64,000 nucleotides of DNA. Origin: an uncultured Bacteroidota bacterium. GTDB lineage: Bacteria; Bacteroidota; Bacteroidia; Bacteroidales; UBA12077. This document shows positions 16,684 through 25,458 of the stretch, piece after piece. Position numbers and translations under genes: made by a program. The stretch spans positions 39,628-103,627 of the forward strand of contig CAJXLK010000011.1 of assembly GCA_913055635.1 (NCBI GenBank), given 5' to 3'. The notes under the pieces are model-generated. The model was not told the origin of the DNA. It worked only from the letters and a program-made list of their open reading frames with translations, and ran no database searches. Every line of letters starts with the position of its first letter. The stretch's first letter is position 1.

Positions 16684-16791
16684 CGGGGTCGAAACATAAC
16701 GGGGTCGAAAAATTTGATGGCATCAGTCGTAGCCAGGGCGAATCTTCTATAACCCCTACTTTCCTTGTATTTGGACCCCGCTTAGCGGGGT
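16673..16791. repeat. Two copies of a 17-bp palindrome between convergent genes
   Basis: ACCCCGCTTAGCGGGGT occurs at 16673-16689 and 16775-16791. The first overlaps the stop of the ATPase gene. The same palindrome forms a five-copy array at 42437-42575. There is no adjacent U-run, but placement between convergent genes suggests a role in stopping transcripts, or simply a dispersed repeat. Confidence 0.8.
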
Positions 16792-16808
16792 TCATTTCCG
16801 GGTTCGTT

Positions 16809-19800
16809 TCAAGCCGGGTTAGCGGGCTGGAGGTAGGGACGAAGCATCGCCAAAACCCTTTGCCGATGGAGGGGTTTGGCAATGTAATCATTGAACCCGG
16901 CCCGGATAATCGATTCACGGTCTCCCTTCAAGGCATAAGCGGTTTGGGCAATAACCGGTATGTCCGGATAGCTCTGCCTGATCTGTTTCAAAGCCTGATA
17001 ACCATCCATCCCGGGCATCTTGATGTCCATCAGCACCAAATCAATGCCCGCATGCTCCCGCATAAGCTTTAAACACTGAAGCCCGTCACTGGCCTTAAGC
17101 ATATAGATGCCGGTGTCTTTCAACAGTTCTTCCAAATGGAGCATATTGGCCATATCATCTTCTGCAATCAAAACCGTCTTGCCCTTCCAATTCTGAGGTT
17201 CCTCATCTACAAAACGTAGACCTTCCCCGGGGGTGGCCTGCCCCCGATACCAGGGCAGAATAAAATAAAAGGTGCTGCCCTGATCGGGCTCAGATTCCAC
17301 CCATATCTCTCCCCCCATTAATTCCACCAGGTTCCTGACAATGGCCAGCCCAAGGCCGGTGCCACCGTAATCCCGGTCCTGGCGGGTGTCTGACTGACGG
17401 AACTGATCAAATATGACGGCCTGCTTCTCCTTTTTGATCCCAATGCCGGTATCCTGAACATAAAACAAGATGTTGTCGGAATTCTGAGGCAGGTAACCCA
17501 CCTCGATAAAACCTTCTCCTGTGAACTTCAGGGCATTGTTGATCAGATTGGTCAATATTTGCTGCAGCCGGTTGCGGTCCAAAACCACCTGAGCGTGTAG
17601 ATCATCCAGTGAGGTCTTCATCCTCAGATCCAGGTTCGCGGCAGCTTTTTTCTCAGGCAGCTGGCCTTCATAAGAAATTTCCAACTCCCGGAACAACTGA
17701 TTCAGATTAAACGATTGCCACTGGACCTCAAACTGACCGGATTGAATTTTGGAGATATCGATGATGTCGTTGATCAACTGCATCAATTGATCGCCTTTGG
17801 AGCGAATGATCTCAATGAATTGTTTTTTACGTTCGGCGCTCAATTCTTCCTTTTCCAGCAGGCTGCTGAACCCCAGGATGGCATTCATGGGGGTGCGGAT
17901 CTCATGGCTCAGATTGGCCAAAAAGGCTGATTTAAGCTGATCACTTTCCCTGGCTTTTTCAAGGGCTTGACTGAGTTCCTGTTGGTGGGCTTCCAGCTTT
18001 TGATTGGACTCAGACAATTCGTGGTTGGAACGCCACAATTCCTTTCTGACCTGCTCAAGGGCTTGCTTCTGCCGGTTCAGATGCTGCTCGGCCAGGACCT
18101 TTTGCAATGCAATGGCCGATTGAATCAAAAAAGCCTGAATAACTTCATTTTTTTCGGGTTTGGTCTTTTTCGTCAGCAACAGGGTCACACTGCCCAGCAA
18201 TTTCTCGTCGCGGGTCAGGCCCATGCCCAGATATTGCTTTGCCCTGACCGCTTTTCCGATCTTTTGGTCGAGCATCTGGTAGTTTTTCCGATGGATGGCC
18301 CGGGCAGAAGGGGTTAATTCCCGCAAGCGGGGTTCAAGGTAGCCCCGGGTTGTATCGTTATCCAAAGAATAAGTCATCTCCACGGGATCCCGGCCCAGGA
18401 TTTTCCGGATCTGCCGATAAAGCTCTTCCGGGGCTTCCACATGTTCTATGCGATAGCGATCGTTTCGGGCGTCATAGGAATTGACCACCACCAGTCCTTC
18501 TTCCACAAAGTCAAGCAGTTTGTTGCCGATGTATTGATAAATGGATTTGGCCGGGGCCATCTGAATGAATTCAAGGGCGGAATTGGAAAGGAAGCGCATA
18601 TCGGCGACCTGTTCGCGAATTTGTTGTTCATTTTTTTTGCCTTCGGTAATATCCAAAAAGGCTCCAATGATACGGGCAGATTTTTGAGCGGTATCGAGCA
18701 GCAGTTCGCCTTTGGAATAAACCCACCTTATTTCTCCGTTGGGGCGTACGATGCGTTTTTCCAGTTCATAACCGGGGGCCCCGTCGATGACTTTTTGATG
18801 GGCCTGGCGCACCCGTTCACGGTCATCTGGGTGAACCCGTTGGATTTGGGCCTCCAAAGAGGGGGTGATCTCCCCCGGCTGGTAGCCGCAAATATGGTAA
18901 AGCTCATCGGACCAATAGGTTTGGCCGGTATTCAGGTCGACTTCCCAGCTGCCGAGGTGGGCCATTTCCTGGGCCCTTTCCAAAAGCCGTTCATTTTCCT
19001 GCAGGCGGCTTTCGCTGATGATTTTCTGCAGGGCAATCGAAGCCTGGGTGACAAAGGCATGGATCACATCCTGATTGTTGATTTGATGGCCCTCAAACAG
19101 GGCGATATTAACAATGCCCAGCAAATCATGATTGCGCGAGAGGCCCATCTGATAAACCGTTCCTATGCGAAAGGTCTTGAACAAACCCGAAGCCTTTGTT
19201 GATGACAACCAGCGCGTGATAAGAAAAGCCGAGTTGTCATGGAAAGGGGTCAATTCTTTGCGCAGTAGAATTTCGCGTTCCCCCAATTCGATGACAAACT
19301 GCATTCCCACCGGATCGGCTTGTAAATAAGTTTTCCATTCTTCCCACTGGCGGTCGATGCCCTGGACCGATTCAACCTTAGCCCTTTCATGGATGGCATC
19401 ATAGGAGCTAACCACGACCACACCCTGGCCGATCAGCCGGTAGATGCTGCGGGCCACTTCCTGGTAGAGGTCATCGGGCGAGGTGAGTTGGATCAGTTCC
19501 AGGGCAGCTTGAGAGAGAAAATGCATTTCCTCAATGCGCCGGTTCATTCGGGCTTCTGCTTCCTTTTGGCGGGTTATATCGGAAGCAATGCGAATGACAA
19601 GTTTACGGCCATCGGAGAGTTGATCCAGAGGAGCGGCGCTCATCAGCCATTGTCGTTGCTGGCCCGATTGGGTAATGAGGGTATATTCCTTTTCGTTCAA
19701 TGCGTTTGTTTCTCCGGTCTGGTCACTAGCCGTATCATCGGGGCCAGCCTCCATACCTGAGGGGAAGGCCAACTGGAGCCAGTCCTGGTATTGAGGGATC

Positions 19801-22139
19801 TGTTGAAGGCTGTACCCGGTGGTTTGCTGCCATGTCTGATTGATCAGAAGCACTTCACCATCTTCAACATGCAACATAATGGGGATAGGGGCTTGCTGAA
19901 CGGCGCGTCGAAATTGTTCTTCACTCTGGCGCAGATCCTGCTGCAATTTTTTTTGTTTGGCCCGGCTGCGCATAGATTCGATGCCAAAAGACACATCATT
20001 GGCCAATTCTCTGATCAGACCCATTTCGTCTCCGTCGAAGGCTTCTCTTTGGGGGGCATACAAGGCCAAAATCCCCATTGCCTTTTGGTTGACCAAAAGC
20101 GGAAAAGCAGCTATTGAGCGGTAATTGCGCGCCCTCACCTCCTTTTGCCAGCTGCCGCTCTGGGCTTTATCCTGACCCGACTTCCATACCACCTCCTTTC
20201 CCGTTCGAAGGGCTTTGCCAACAGGCTCGTGGGTGTCAGTCCCTTTGCCCTGGCTCCTGTGAGGGGCCTGGTATAAACCCTCCAGATTTCCCGCCCGGGC
20301 CGCCGGTTCAATGGTTTGATGCTTATCGCCCCGGGCATAACCAATCCAAACCAGCGGGTAGCTTCCCCGATCAGCAATGATGTGACAGACCCGCTGCACG
20401 AATGAATCCTCGTCCTCCACCTGGGTCAGTTCCCGGTTACACCGGCTCAATATCTCCATCGCCCGATTGATACGCCTCAGGCTTTGTTCAGTCTGTTTTA
20501 GCTTTGAAATATCGGTAGAAACGCTGATGATCGAATTCAGGCCTCCCTGTTCATCCAATACCGGGGAGCTGGAAATGATGGCGGCAAAGACCCGGCCATC
20601 TTTATGGCGGACGTTGAGTTCGCCGCTCCAGGCATAACCATTGCGCAAAGCCTCCATAATATCCATGGCTTTGGCGCGCGAGGCATTGGGTATGATCACC
20701 TGATGGATATTCTTACCCAAAACCTCCCGGGCACGCCATCCGTAAACTCTTTCCGTTCCCCGCCCCCAATAACTGATGACCCCACCCGGATCAGTGGCAA
20801 TAATGGCCTGGCTTACTGCATTCAACATACGGGCCTGAAAAGCATTCTTTTCCTGAATGCGCTTGCGATGGGTAATGTCTTCCATGGAACCTTCAAAACG
20901 TAAGACCTCTCCCACCTCATTCATCACACACCGGGAATTTTCCAAAACCCATATGATTTGGCCGTCATAGCGTTTCAAGACCGTTTCAAACTGATAAACC
21001 TGGCCCTCAGATTTCATCAGGGTCCGCCATTTTCTTCGATCCTTTGCATCGGGATACAAATCTGGGGCATGAACATTTAAAAGGCTTTCTTTACTGGGGA
21101 ACCCCAGCAAACGGACCATTGCCGGGTTGGCATCCATGATGGCCCCGTCGGGCCGGCTGACATAAAGGCCCACCGGCACATGCTCGAACAGATGATGATA
21201 ACGCTGCTGCATCGCCTCACGGGCCTGCTCGGCATCACTCTGTTGCTGCTCTACCTCCAGGTTATATAAGGCAAAACTCAAATCCTGGGCAATCTCACGA
21301 AACAACTCCTGCTCCTGCTTTTCCCCTGAAAACTCATCGGGGATATTCACCCAAAGCAACCCCATCAGCCGCTGATGATAACTCAGGGGATGAATCAGAA
21401 CGGAATTGCCACAGGAGTTGCTATATAAAGGACACTGCAGACATTCCTCCTGCCGGTTGTTCAAAACCACCAGCGAAGATGCAGCCATGGCTTTTCGCAT
21501 ACATTGCTGAAAACCAACATCCGGACTTTTCAGGTTTTTTTCAATGGCCTCCCGAAGGGGCCCGGCTGAGGCGTGACCAATGATCTGGCGGTTCTGATCA
21601 AGTAAAATGATCCAGGCGTTGTCGTATCCCCGTATTTCTACCAGCTGATCACAAATTTTACCGGCCAGCACATGCTTATCCCGCTCATTCACGATTAACC
21701 GATTCACCCCCCTTAAAGTACGCAACACCAAATTCAGATGGGCCATTTTCCGTCCCGATTCATGGCGCTCCAGGGTATAAAAAAGGGTTCTTTGTAAAAG
21801 TTCCGCATCAACGTGGCTTTTTACCAGGCAATCCTGGGCCCCTTGGCGCAGACATTGAGCCGCCAGGTCATCATCCCGCTGCGAAATCATAACAACCACC
21901 GGCAAAGTATTAGCAGCAGCCCTCAGGGCAATAAGGGTATCAAGGCCCTCGCTATCCGGTAAAAAAAGATTGACCAGGATAAAGTCAATCTTTTGCCCAC
22001 TCAAAATCGACAAAGCCTGCTCCAGACTCCGGGCACGTATAACCTCCGGATCAATCCAACTGGTTTGAGCCAGCAATTGATCCATCCGTCCCAAATCGGC
22101 CTGTTCTTTTTCAATGTGTAGAAGATGAATTTTTTCCAT
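16809..22139 (-). CDS. Giant cytoplasmic hybrid histidine kinase (REC-PAS/GAF array-HisKA-HATPase-REC)
   Basis: The protein has 1776 residues and no membrane segment. Order by eye: receiver-like domain (1-125), GAF (about 130-300), PAS (318-430), PAS (440-555), GAF (575-720), PAS (740-865), GAF-like (870-1040), PAS (1050-1165), second GAF-like (1175-1345), coiled coil, HisKA with NLSHEIRTPMNAILG (His near 1412), HATPase with NNALKFTGEG, DTGIGI and GGTGLGLAIV, and a C-terminal receiver with LVLMDIKMPGMDGY (Asp near 1703). The N-terminal receiver has Asn57 where the phosphate-accepting Asp belongs (FILVNLFLPD). The first GAF carries three cysteines (about 232, 235, 242) in CLQCPLYSNSC, possibly a metal or redox site. 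The two GAF-like modules resemble each other, as in an internal duplication. A lone receiver gene lies upstream. Confidence 0.92.
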   Translation of the reverse strand: MEKIHLLHIEKEQADLGRMDQLLAQTSWIDPEVIRARSLEQALSILSGQKIDFILVNLFLPDSEGLDTLIALRAAANTLPVVVMISQRDDDLAAQCLRQGAQDCLVKSHVDAELLQRTLFYTLERHESGRKMAHLNLVLRTLRGVNRLIVNERDKHVLAGKICDQLVEIRGYDNAWIILLDQNRQIIGHASAGPLREAIEKNLKSPDVGFQQCMRKAMAASSLVVLNNRQEECLQCPLYSNSCGNSVLIHPLSYHQRLMGLLWVNIPDEFSGEKQEQELFREIAQDLSFALYNLEVEQQQSDAEQAREAMQQRYHHLFEHVPVGLYVSRPDGAIMDANPAMVRLLGFPSKESLLNVHAPDLYPDAKDRRKWRTLMKSEGQVYQFETVLKRYDGQIIWVLENSRCVMNEVGEVLRFEGSMEDITHRKRIQEKNAFQARMLNAVSQAIIATDPGGVISYWGRGTERVYGWRAREVLGKNIHQVIIPNASRAKAMDIMEALRNGYAWSGELNVRHKDGRVFAAIISSSPVLDEQGGLNSIISVSTDISKLKQTEQSLRRINRAMEILSRCNRELTQVEDEDSFVQRVCHIIADRGSYPLVWIGYARGDKHQTIEPAARAGNLEGLYQAPHRSQGKGTDTHEPVGKALRTGKEVVWKSGQDKAQSGSWQKEVRARNYRSIAAFPLLVNQKAMGILALYAPQREAFDGDEMGLIRELANDVSFGIESMRSRAKQKKLQQDLRQSEEQFRRAVQQAPIPIMLHVEDGEVLLINQTWQQTTGYSLQQIPQYQDWLQLAFPSGMEAGPDDTASDQTGETNALNEKEYTLITQSGQQRQWLMSAAPLDQLSDGRKLVIRIASDITRQKEAEARMNRRIEEMHFLSQAALELIQLTSPDDLYQEVARSIYRLIGQGVVVVSSYDAIHERAKVESVQGIDRQWEEWKTYLQADPVGMQFVIELGEREILLRKELTPFHDNSAFLITRWLSSTKASGLFKTFRIGTVYQMGLSRNHDLLGIVNIALFEGHQINNQDVIHAFVTQASIALQKIISESRLQENERLLERAQEMAHLGSWEVDLNTGQTYWSDELYHICGYQPGEITPSLEAQIQRVHPDDRERVRQAHQKVIDGAPGYELEKRIVRPNGEIRWVYSKGELLLDTAQKSARIIGAFLDITEGKKNEQQIREQVADMRFLSNSALEFIQMAPAKSIYQYIGNKLLDFVEEGLVVVNSYDARNDRYRIEHVEAPEELYRQIRKILGRDPVEMTYSLDNDTTRGYLEPRLRELTPSARAIHRKNYQMLDQKIGKAVRAKQYLGMGLTRDEKLLGSVTLLLTKKTKPEKNEVIQAFLIQSAIALQKVLAEQHLNRQKQALEQVRKELWRSNHELSESNQKLEAHQQELSQALEKARESDQLKSAFLANLSHEIRTPMNAILGFSSLLEKEELSAERKKQFIEIIRSKGDQLMQLINDIIDISKIQSGQFEVQWQSFNLNQLFRELEISYEGQLPEKKAAANLDLRMKTSLDDLHAQVVLDRNRLQQILTNLINNALKFTGEGFIEVGYLPQNSDNILFYVQDTGIGIKKEKQAVIFDQFRQSDTRQDRDYGGTGLGLAIVRNLVELMGGEIWVESEPDQGSTFYFILPWYRGQATPGEGLRFVDEEPQNWKGKTVLIAEDDMANMLHLEELLKDTGIYMLKASDGLQCLKLMREHAGIDLVLMDIKMPGMDGYQALKQIRQSYPDIPVIAQTAYALKGDRESIIRAGFNDYIAKPLHRQRVLAMLRPYLQPANPA

Positions 22140-22189
22140 CTCTTTTTATTAACGCAAAATCTTATTATCAACTCAAAATCTTTTGATTC

Positions 22190-22465
22190 GTATAAAGTTT
22201 AATTAACAGTTTGTATTTCAGTATAATAATAGTATGTAATTCGTTGGTCTCGGTAACCTCTGCCATGGAACCCTCATGTTTTATTCATTACCTTTTGTGC
22301 TAGTCGGTGCATGAGGGTTTCATAAGGATTTAACTTAATTAACAGTTTGTAAATCAATATGGTCTGAATCTCAAAACAGACATTATGGGGTCAATCATTA
22401 TGGAACCAGCATGAAATAATCATGTCCTTATTGTGTAAGTTCTTGGATGGGGGTTTCAATGGGTT
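22190..22465 (-). repeat. Hairpin-repeat family, copies G and H, upstream of the histidine kinase
   Basis: Copy G (22190-22329) is near-identical to 8611-8750; its stem AACCCTCATG (22269-22278) with CATGAGGGTT (22310-22319) is perfect with a 31-nt loop. Copy H (22330-22464) reads on the minus strand and matches copy F in its flank (TTGATTTACAAACTGTTAAT and GATTGACCCCATAAT). Its stem is imperfect (22402-22412 with 22445-22456). These fill the 362-bp gap 22140-22501 and lie, in sense orientation, just before the kinase gene. Confidence 0.8.
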
Positions 22466-22501
22466 AAATGAAAAATCCAAGGCGATATGGCCCCCAAGGG
22501 G

Positions 22502-22867
22502 TTAGGCATACTCCTGCATCAACCGCACAAGCTTATCGATGCCACCACCAGCTTTATCTAAAAAATAATGCGCTCCCAGCTCATAACTCTTCCTTCTTTG
22601 TGAAATATCGGTTAACCGGGTCAGAACAACGACCAACATCTCCAGGTCATGATGTATCAGGTAATCAAGGATTTTAAACCCCTGATTCCTGGACAAATGT
22701 ATGTCAATGATAATGGTATCCGGGTAATGGCTTCTGATAACATCAATGGCTGAGTCAACATCCCCGGCTTCAAAGATAAGATGGAGGTTTTTGACCTTAC
22801 TGAGCAACCTTCTCAGCTTGCTGCGTTCTGCTTTGGAGCCATCTGCAATTAATACTTTCATGCTCAT
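22502..22867 (-). CDS. Stand-alone response-regulator receiver protein
   Basis: The 121-aa protein is a single CheY-like receiver. The phosphate-accepting aspartate lies in DTIIIDIHLSRNQGF, the conserved Thr in LVVVLTRLTD and the Lys in AHYFLDKAGG. The acidic pair at the N-terminus is reduced to a single Asp (VLIADGSKAERS), so metal binding may be weaker than usual. There is no output domain. Its likely partner is the hybrid kinase on the same strand downstream, after a 362-bp stretch of hairpin repeats. The kinase has a non-canonical receiver of its own, so this protein could supply a working phosphate acceptor; that is inference. Confidence 0.88.
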   Translation of the reverse strand: MSMKVLIADGSKAERSKLRRLLSKVKNLHLIFEAGDVDSAIDVIRSHYPDTIIIDIHLSRNQGFKILDYLIHHDLEMLVVVLTRLTDISQRRKSYELGAHYFLDKAGGGIDKLVRLMQEYA

Positions 22868-23147
22868 CTGATAAAACCTTTACGGACGATAGGTGAAGCG
22901 GCAGATCTGACAGGAATTTCATCCTTTGGCTTCAGGGAAAGGAAGGACATTATAAGACCACTTATGATCTGTTTTGCCGTGAGCAAAAATCGTTTAAAGG
23001 ACGTTGAGCAAAAACCTTTTGAAGGATGATGGCCATTCCTTCCTATTTCAAGATACAACATTATTTGATGCCAAACAAGTTTTTTACGTATTAATACCTA
23101 GCTTTAAAAATTTGTATTTATAGCTTTGAGTTTGTATTTTAATAAGC

Positions 23148-23717
23148 ATGAAGAAACTATCTGCAGTGGCCCTGGCCTGTATGGCCCTGGTTCAGGCAAG
23201 CATTGCCCAGGACACCGACAGCCTGGTCCTGGAAAACACCCGCTATCTAAAAAAGCAGATCAACCTCTTAGAGTACAGGCTCAGCCAGTTGGAAAGGGGC
23301 ACCCAATCGGGGTTCGACAGCCTGCAATCCTTGTCCTCCTCCTCCCAAAGGAAGCTCGAAAGGCTGGAAGCCCAGGCAAAACAGCAACACAAAAGCCTCC
23401 AGGACAGCCTGGGTCAAAACGCTAGTCACCTGGAACACTTTTTAACCCGCGCCCAAAGGCAGCTTTCACGCTCATCAACCCTTCATCTGGCAACTTATGG
23501 GGTAGCAACAGGGCTGATCATCTTGCTGTTGGTATTGTTTTTCCGGGAAAGGAAAAAGACCATTGACCATTTGATCCATCAGGGCGAAAAAATGGCCGGG
23601 CAGAATGAGCAAATCCTGGAGAAAACCGCTGAGCTGGATCAAATCAGAAACGATCTGGAAAAGAACCTCAAGCAGCAAAAAAAATTGAAAAAGAAGGTCA
23701 AAAAAATCAAAAAATAA
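23148..23717 (+). CDS. Secreted-start coiled-coil protein with one central membrane segment
   Basis: The 189-aa protein has a signal-like N-terminus (MKKLSAVALACMALVQASIAQ). A periplasmic coiled coil of about 90 residues rich in Leu, Gln and Ser follows (LKKQINLLEYRLSQLERG and onward). One membrane segment (about residues 113-131, TYGVATGLIILLLVLFF) leads to a strongly basic cytoplasmic tail that ends in alternating Lys (KKLKKKVKKIKK). I do not recognise a family. The arrangement suggests a structural or tethering role. The ttcA-like gene starts 77 bp later. Confidence 0.7.
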   Translation: MKKLSAVALACMALVQASIAQDTDSLVLENTRYLKKQINLLEYRLSQLERGTQSGFDSLQSLSSSSQRKLERLEAQAKQQHKSLQDSLGQNASHLEHFLTRAQRQLSRSSTLHLATYGVATGLIILLLVLFFRERKKTIDHLIHQGEKMAGQNEQILEKTAELDQIRNDLEKNLKQQKKLKKKVKKIKK

Positions 23718-23794
23718 GGCCATCCGCCACAGAAAAACCCGATTAATCCTCCTGCGTTTTGCCAGGTATTGAGTGAACAATAATTTTACGGGCT

Positions 23795-24541
23795 ATGGGG
23801 AAGTCAAAAGCAACGATTGAGCGGGAAAAAGTCATCAAGCAAGTAGGCAGGGCCCTGGGTAGCTATCAAATGGTAAGCTCAGGCGACTCTATTCTGGTGG
23901 GGTTATCAGGCGGGATAGATTCATCGGTGATGTTGGATATCCTGGCCACCCGGCATAAATTCCTTCCCTTCGGCTATCAGCTAAAGGCCCTGCATGTTGA
24001 GGCTAAGGGTGGACCGCGAACGAGCGATCAGGCATATTTAAAGGAACTATGCGCCAGGCATGGAATCCCCCTGCATACCCAAAAGGTGTTTCCGGAAGAG
24101 GACCACCAGGGAAAAAAATCATTTTGCTTTCAATGTTCCTGGCAGCGCAGAGCAGCCGTATTTAAAAAGGCCCGGCAATTGGGGTGCAATAAAGTAGCAT
24201 TTGCTCATCATATGGACGATGCCCTTGAAACCCTGTTTATGAATATGACCTTTCATGGTGAAATCTCATCCATTCCCCCGCGCATAGAGATGTTCAACGG
24301 AGCCTTTGAGCTGATTCGCCCGATGATTCTCACCAGCAATGCCCAGATTGAATCTTATGCCCGGCATGAAGGCATCCGGGGTGCCGAGTCAAAATGCTCC
24401 TTTGAACATACCAGCAAAAGGGAAACATTCAGGCAGATGATCGAAAACCTCTCCCAACTGCATCCCCAGGCCCGGCAAAATTTATACAATGCCATGGGCA
24501 ACATCTACCAGGGTTATTTACCGGATAAGCCAACCGGCTGA
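23795..24541 (+). CDS. ttcA: TtcA/TilS-like PP-loop ATPase, probable tRNA thiolation enzyme
   Basis: The 248-aa cytoplasmic protein has the PP-loop LVGLSGGIDSSVMLDIL (about residues 34-50) that binds ATP and adenylates the tRNA base. A CxxC pair follows in FCFQCSWQRRAAVFKKARQLG, then KVAFAHHMDDALETLFMNMTFHGEISSIPP, a block diagnostic of TtcA. TtcA makes 2-thiocytidine at position 32 of some tRNAs and uses an iron-sulfur cluster. The second CxxC-like position is a single Cys in GAESKCSFEHTSKR. I call it TtcA-like, not certain TtcA, because Bacteroidota carry several related paralogues. The end overlaps the convergent DUF2809 gene by 28 bp. Confidence 0.83.
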   Translation: MGKSKATIEREKVIKQVGRALGSYQMVSSGDSILVGLSGGIDSSVMLDILATRHKFLPFGYQLKALHVEAKGGPRTSDQAYLKELCARHGIPLHTQKVFPEEDHQGKKSFCFQCSWQRRAAVFKKARQLGCNKVAFAHHMDDALETLFMNMTFHGEISSIPPRIEMFNGAFELIRPMILTSNAQIESYARHEGIRGAESKCSFEHTSKRETFRQMIENLSQLHPQARQNLYNAMGNIYQGYLPDKPTG

Positions 24542-24927
24542 CGCGAGGGTCGGATCCATTGCAAAAGCAGCCAGCCAATGAAAGCCCCGGCTATATACCA
24601 GGGAAAATCGAGCCAGGAAAAGGTGGACCCCAGAATCGTGTGGCCCACGAAAGTAGAGCGAAATGGTTCAAGGAAGGCTGGATGCCAGTTTTGAAAAAAT
24701 TCCACCAGGGAAGTCAGCAAAAAGGCGAAGGTGACCAATAATACCGAAAAGTGTTCGGGAAAAAACAGGTAAAGGATCAGGGAAAGCTCCACGACATAAA
24801 AAGCACCGGCCAAATGATTGGACACCCATGTCCCTTCCCACGCCGGGAGCATTTTTGAGACCACCCCCAGGGCGGCAACCAATACAATAAAGACAATGGT
24901 TTTGATGACGGTATTTCGATCACGCAT
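24514..24927 (-). CDS. DUF2809-family membrane protein
   Basis: The 137-aa protein has four predicted membrane segments (TVIKTIVFIVLVAALGVVS, AFYVVELSLILYLFF, FSVLLVTFAFLLTSLVEFF, and WYIAGAFIGWLLLQWI). The family signature is the pair of blocks NWHPAFLEPFRSTFVGHTILGSTFSWLDFPWYIAGA, with its FR-T and GSTFSWLDFP elements. Function is unknown for the whole family. It overlaps ttcA tail-to-tail by 28 bp, so the two transcripts would be antisense there. The next gene on this strand starts 60 bp upstream. Confidence 0.82.
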   Translation of the reverse strand: MRDRNTVIKTIVFIVLVAALGVVSKMLPAWEGTWVSNHLAGAFYVVELSLILYLFFPEHFSVLLVTFAFLLTSLVEFFQNWHPAFLEPFRSTFVGHTILGSTFSWLDFPWYIAGAFIGWLLLQWIRPSRQPVGLSGK

Positions 24928-24987
24928 AAGACAGGATAAAATTTGATGGAATGAAGGGGATCAAACAAGCCCTGGAGTCGTTCATAT

Positions 24988-25293
24988 CTACACATCCAAT
25001 TTTCCATGAATGATGGTAATGACGGCGACACAGAAGAAAATCAGATTTTCCACGCGGGCTTCATTGCTCATGTTACTTTCTATCAACCGTTTAAATGAGC
25101 GGATTTCATGATTCATCAATTGCTCGAGTAAAGACAATTTTGACTGGTCGAGTATACTGGAGTTTTCAGCCAATTCTACAGCTTCCCGGGAAAGGGCAAG
25201 GAGTTCTTCCTTTTTCAGGGTATCGGGTTCCGATTCGACTGCATGATCCCGGATCTCAATCAAGCGTTTGATGTTTTGTTCCGTTTGATCCAT
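24988..25293 (-). CDS. Small helical protein with a C-terminal hydrophobic segment
   Basis: The 101-aa protein is of no recognised family. It is nearly all helical and acidic (TLKKEELLALSREAVELAEN, LSLLEQLMNHEIRSFKRLI) with one C-terminal hydrophobic stretch (VENLIFFCVAVITIIHG) that could be a tail anchor. It lies between the DUF2809 gene and the helicase gene on the same strand. Nothing in it suggests catalysis. The start is supported only by the clear ATG and regular composition. Confidence 0.6.
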   Translation of the reverse strand: MDQTEQNIKRLIEIRDHAVESEPDTLKKEELLALSREAVELAENSSILDQSKLSLLEQLMNHEIRSFKRLIESNMSNEARVENLIFFCVAVITIIHGKLDV

Positions 25294-25458
25294 AGGGCCT
25301 TATTGAAAATTGGGAGTCAAATATAGCAATATTTTTGCATTTAAAAAACCGAATGCCACCCCTTTTGCTACATCGATGGGAAATGCATTGGCCCGGGCAG
25401 GGACCTGGGTGTCCAGGGCTCTGAATGGCAACGTCAAAAGGGATGCTGAAGAATTAGA

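Noticed and set aside
22864..23061. 65-codon minus-strand ORF upstream of the receiver gene
   Set aside because: No domain, basic and Ser-rich without structure; it overlaps the receiver start and probably is leader sequence.
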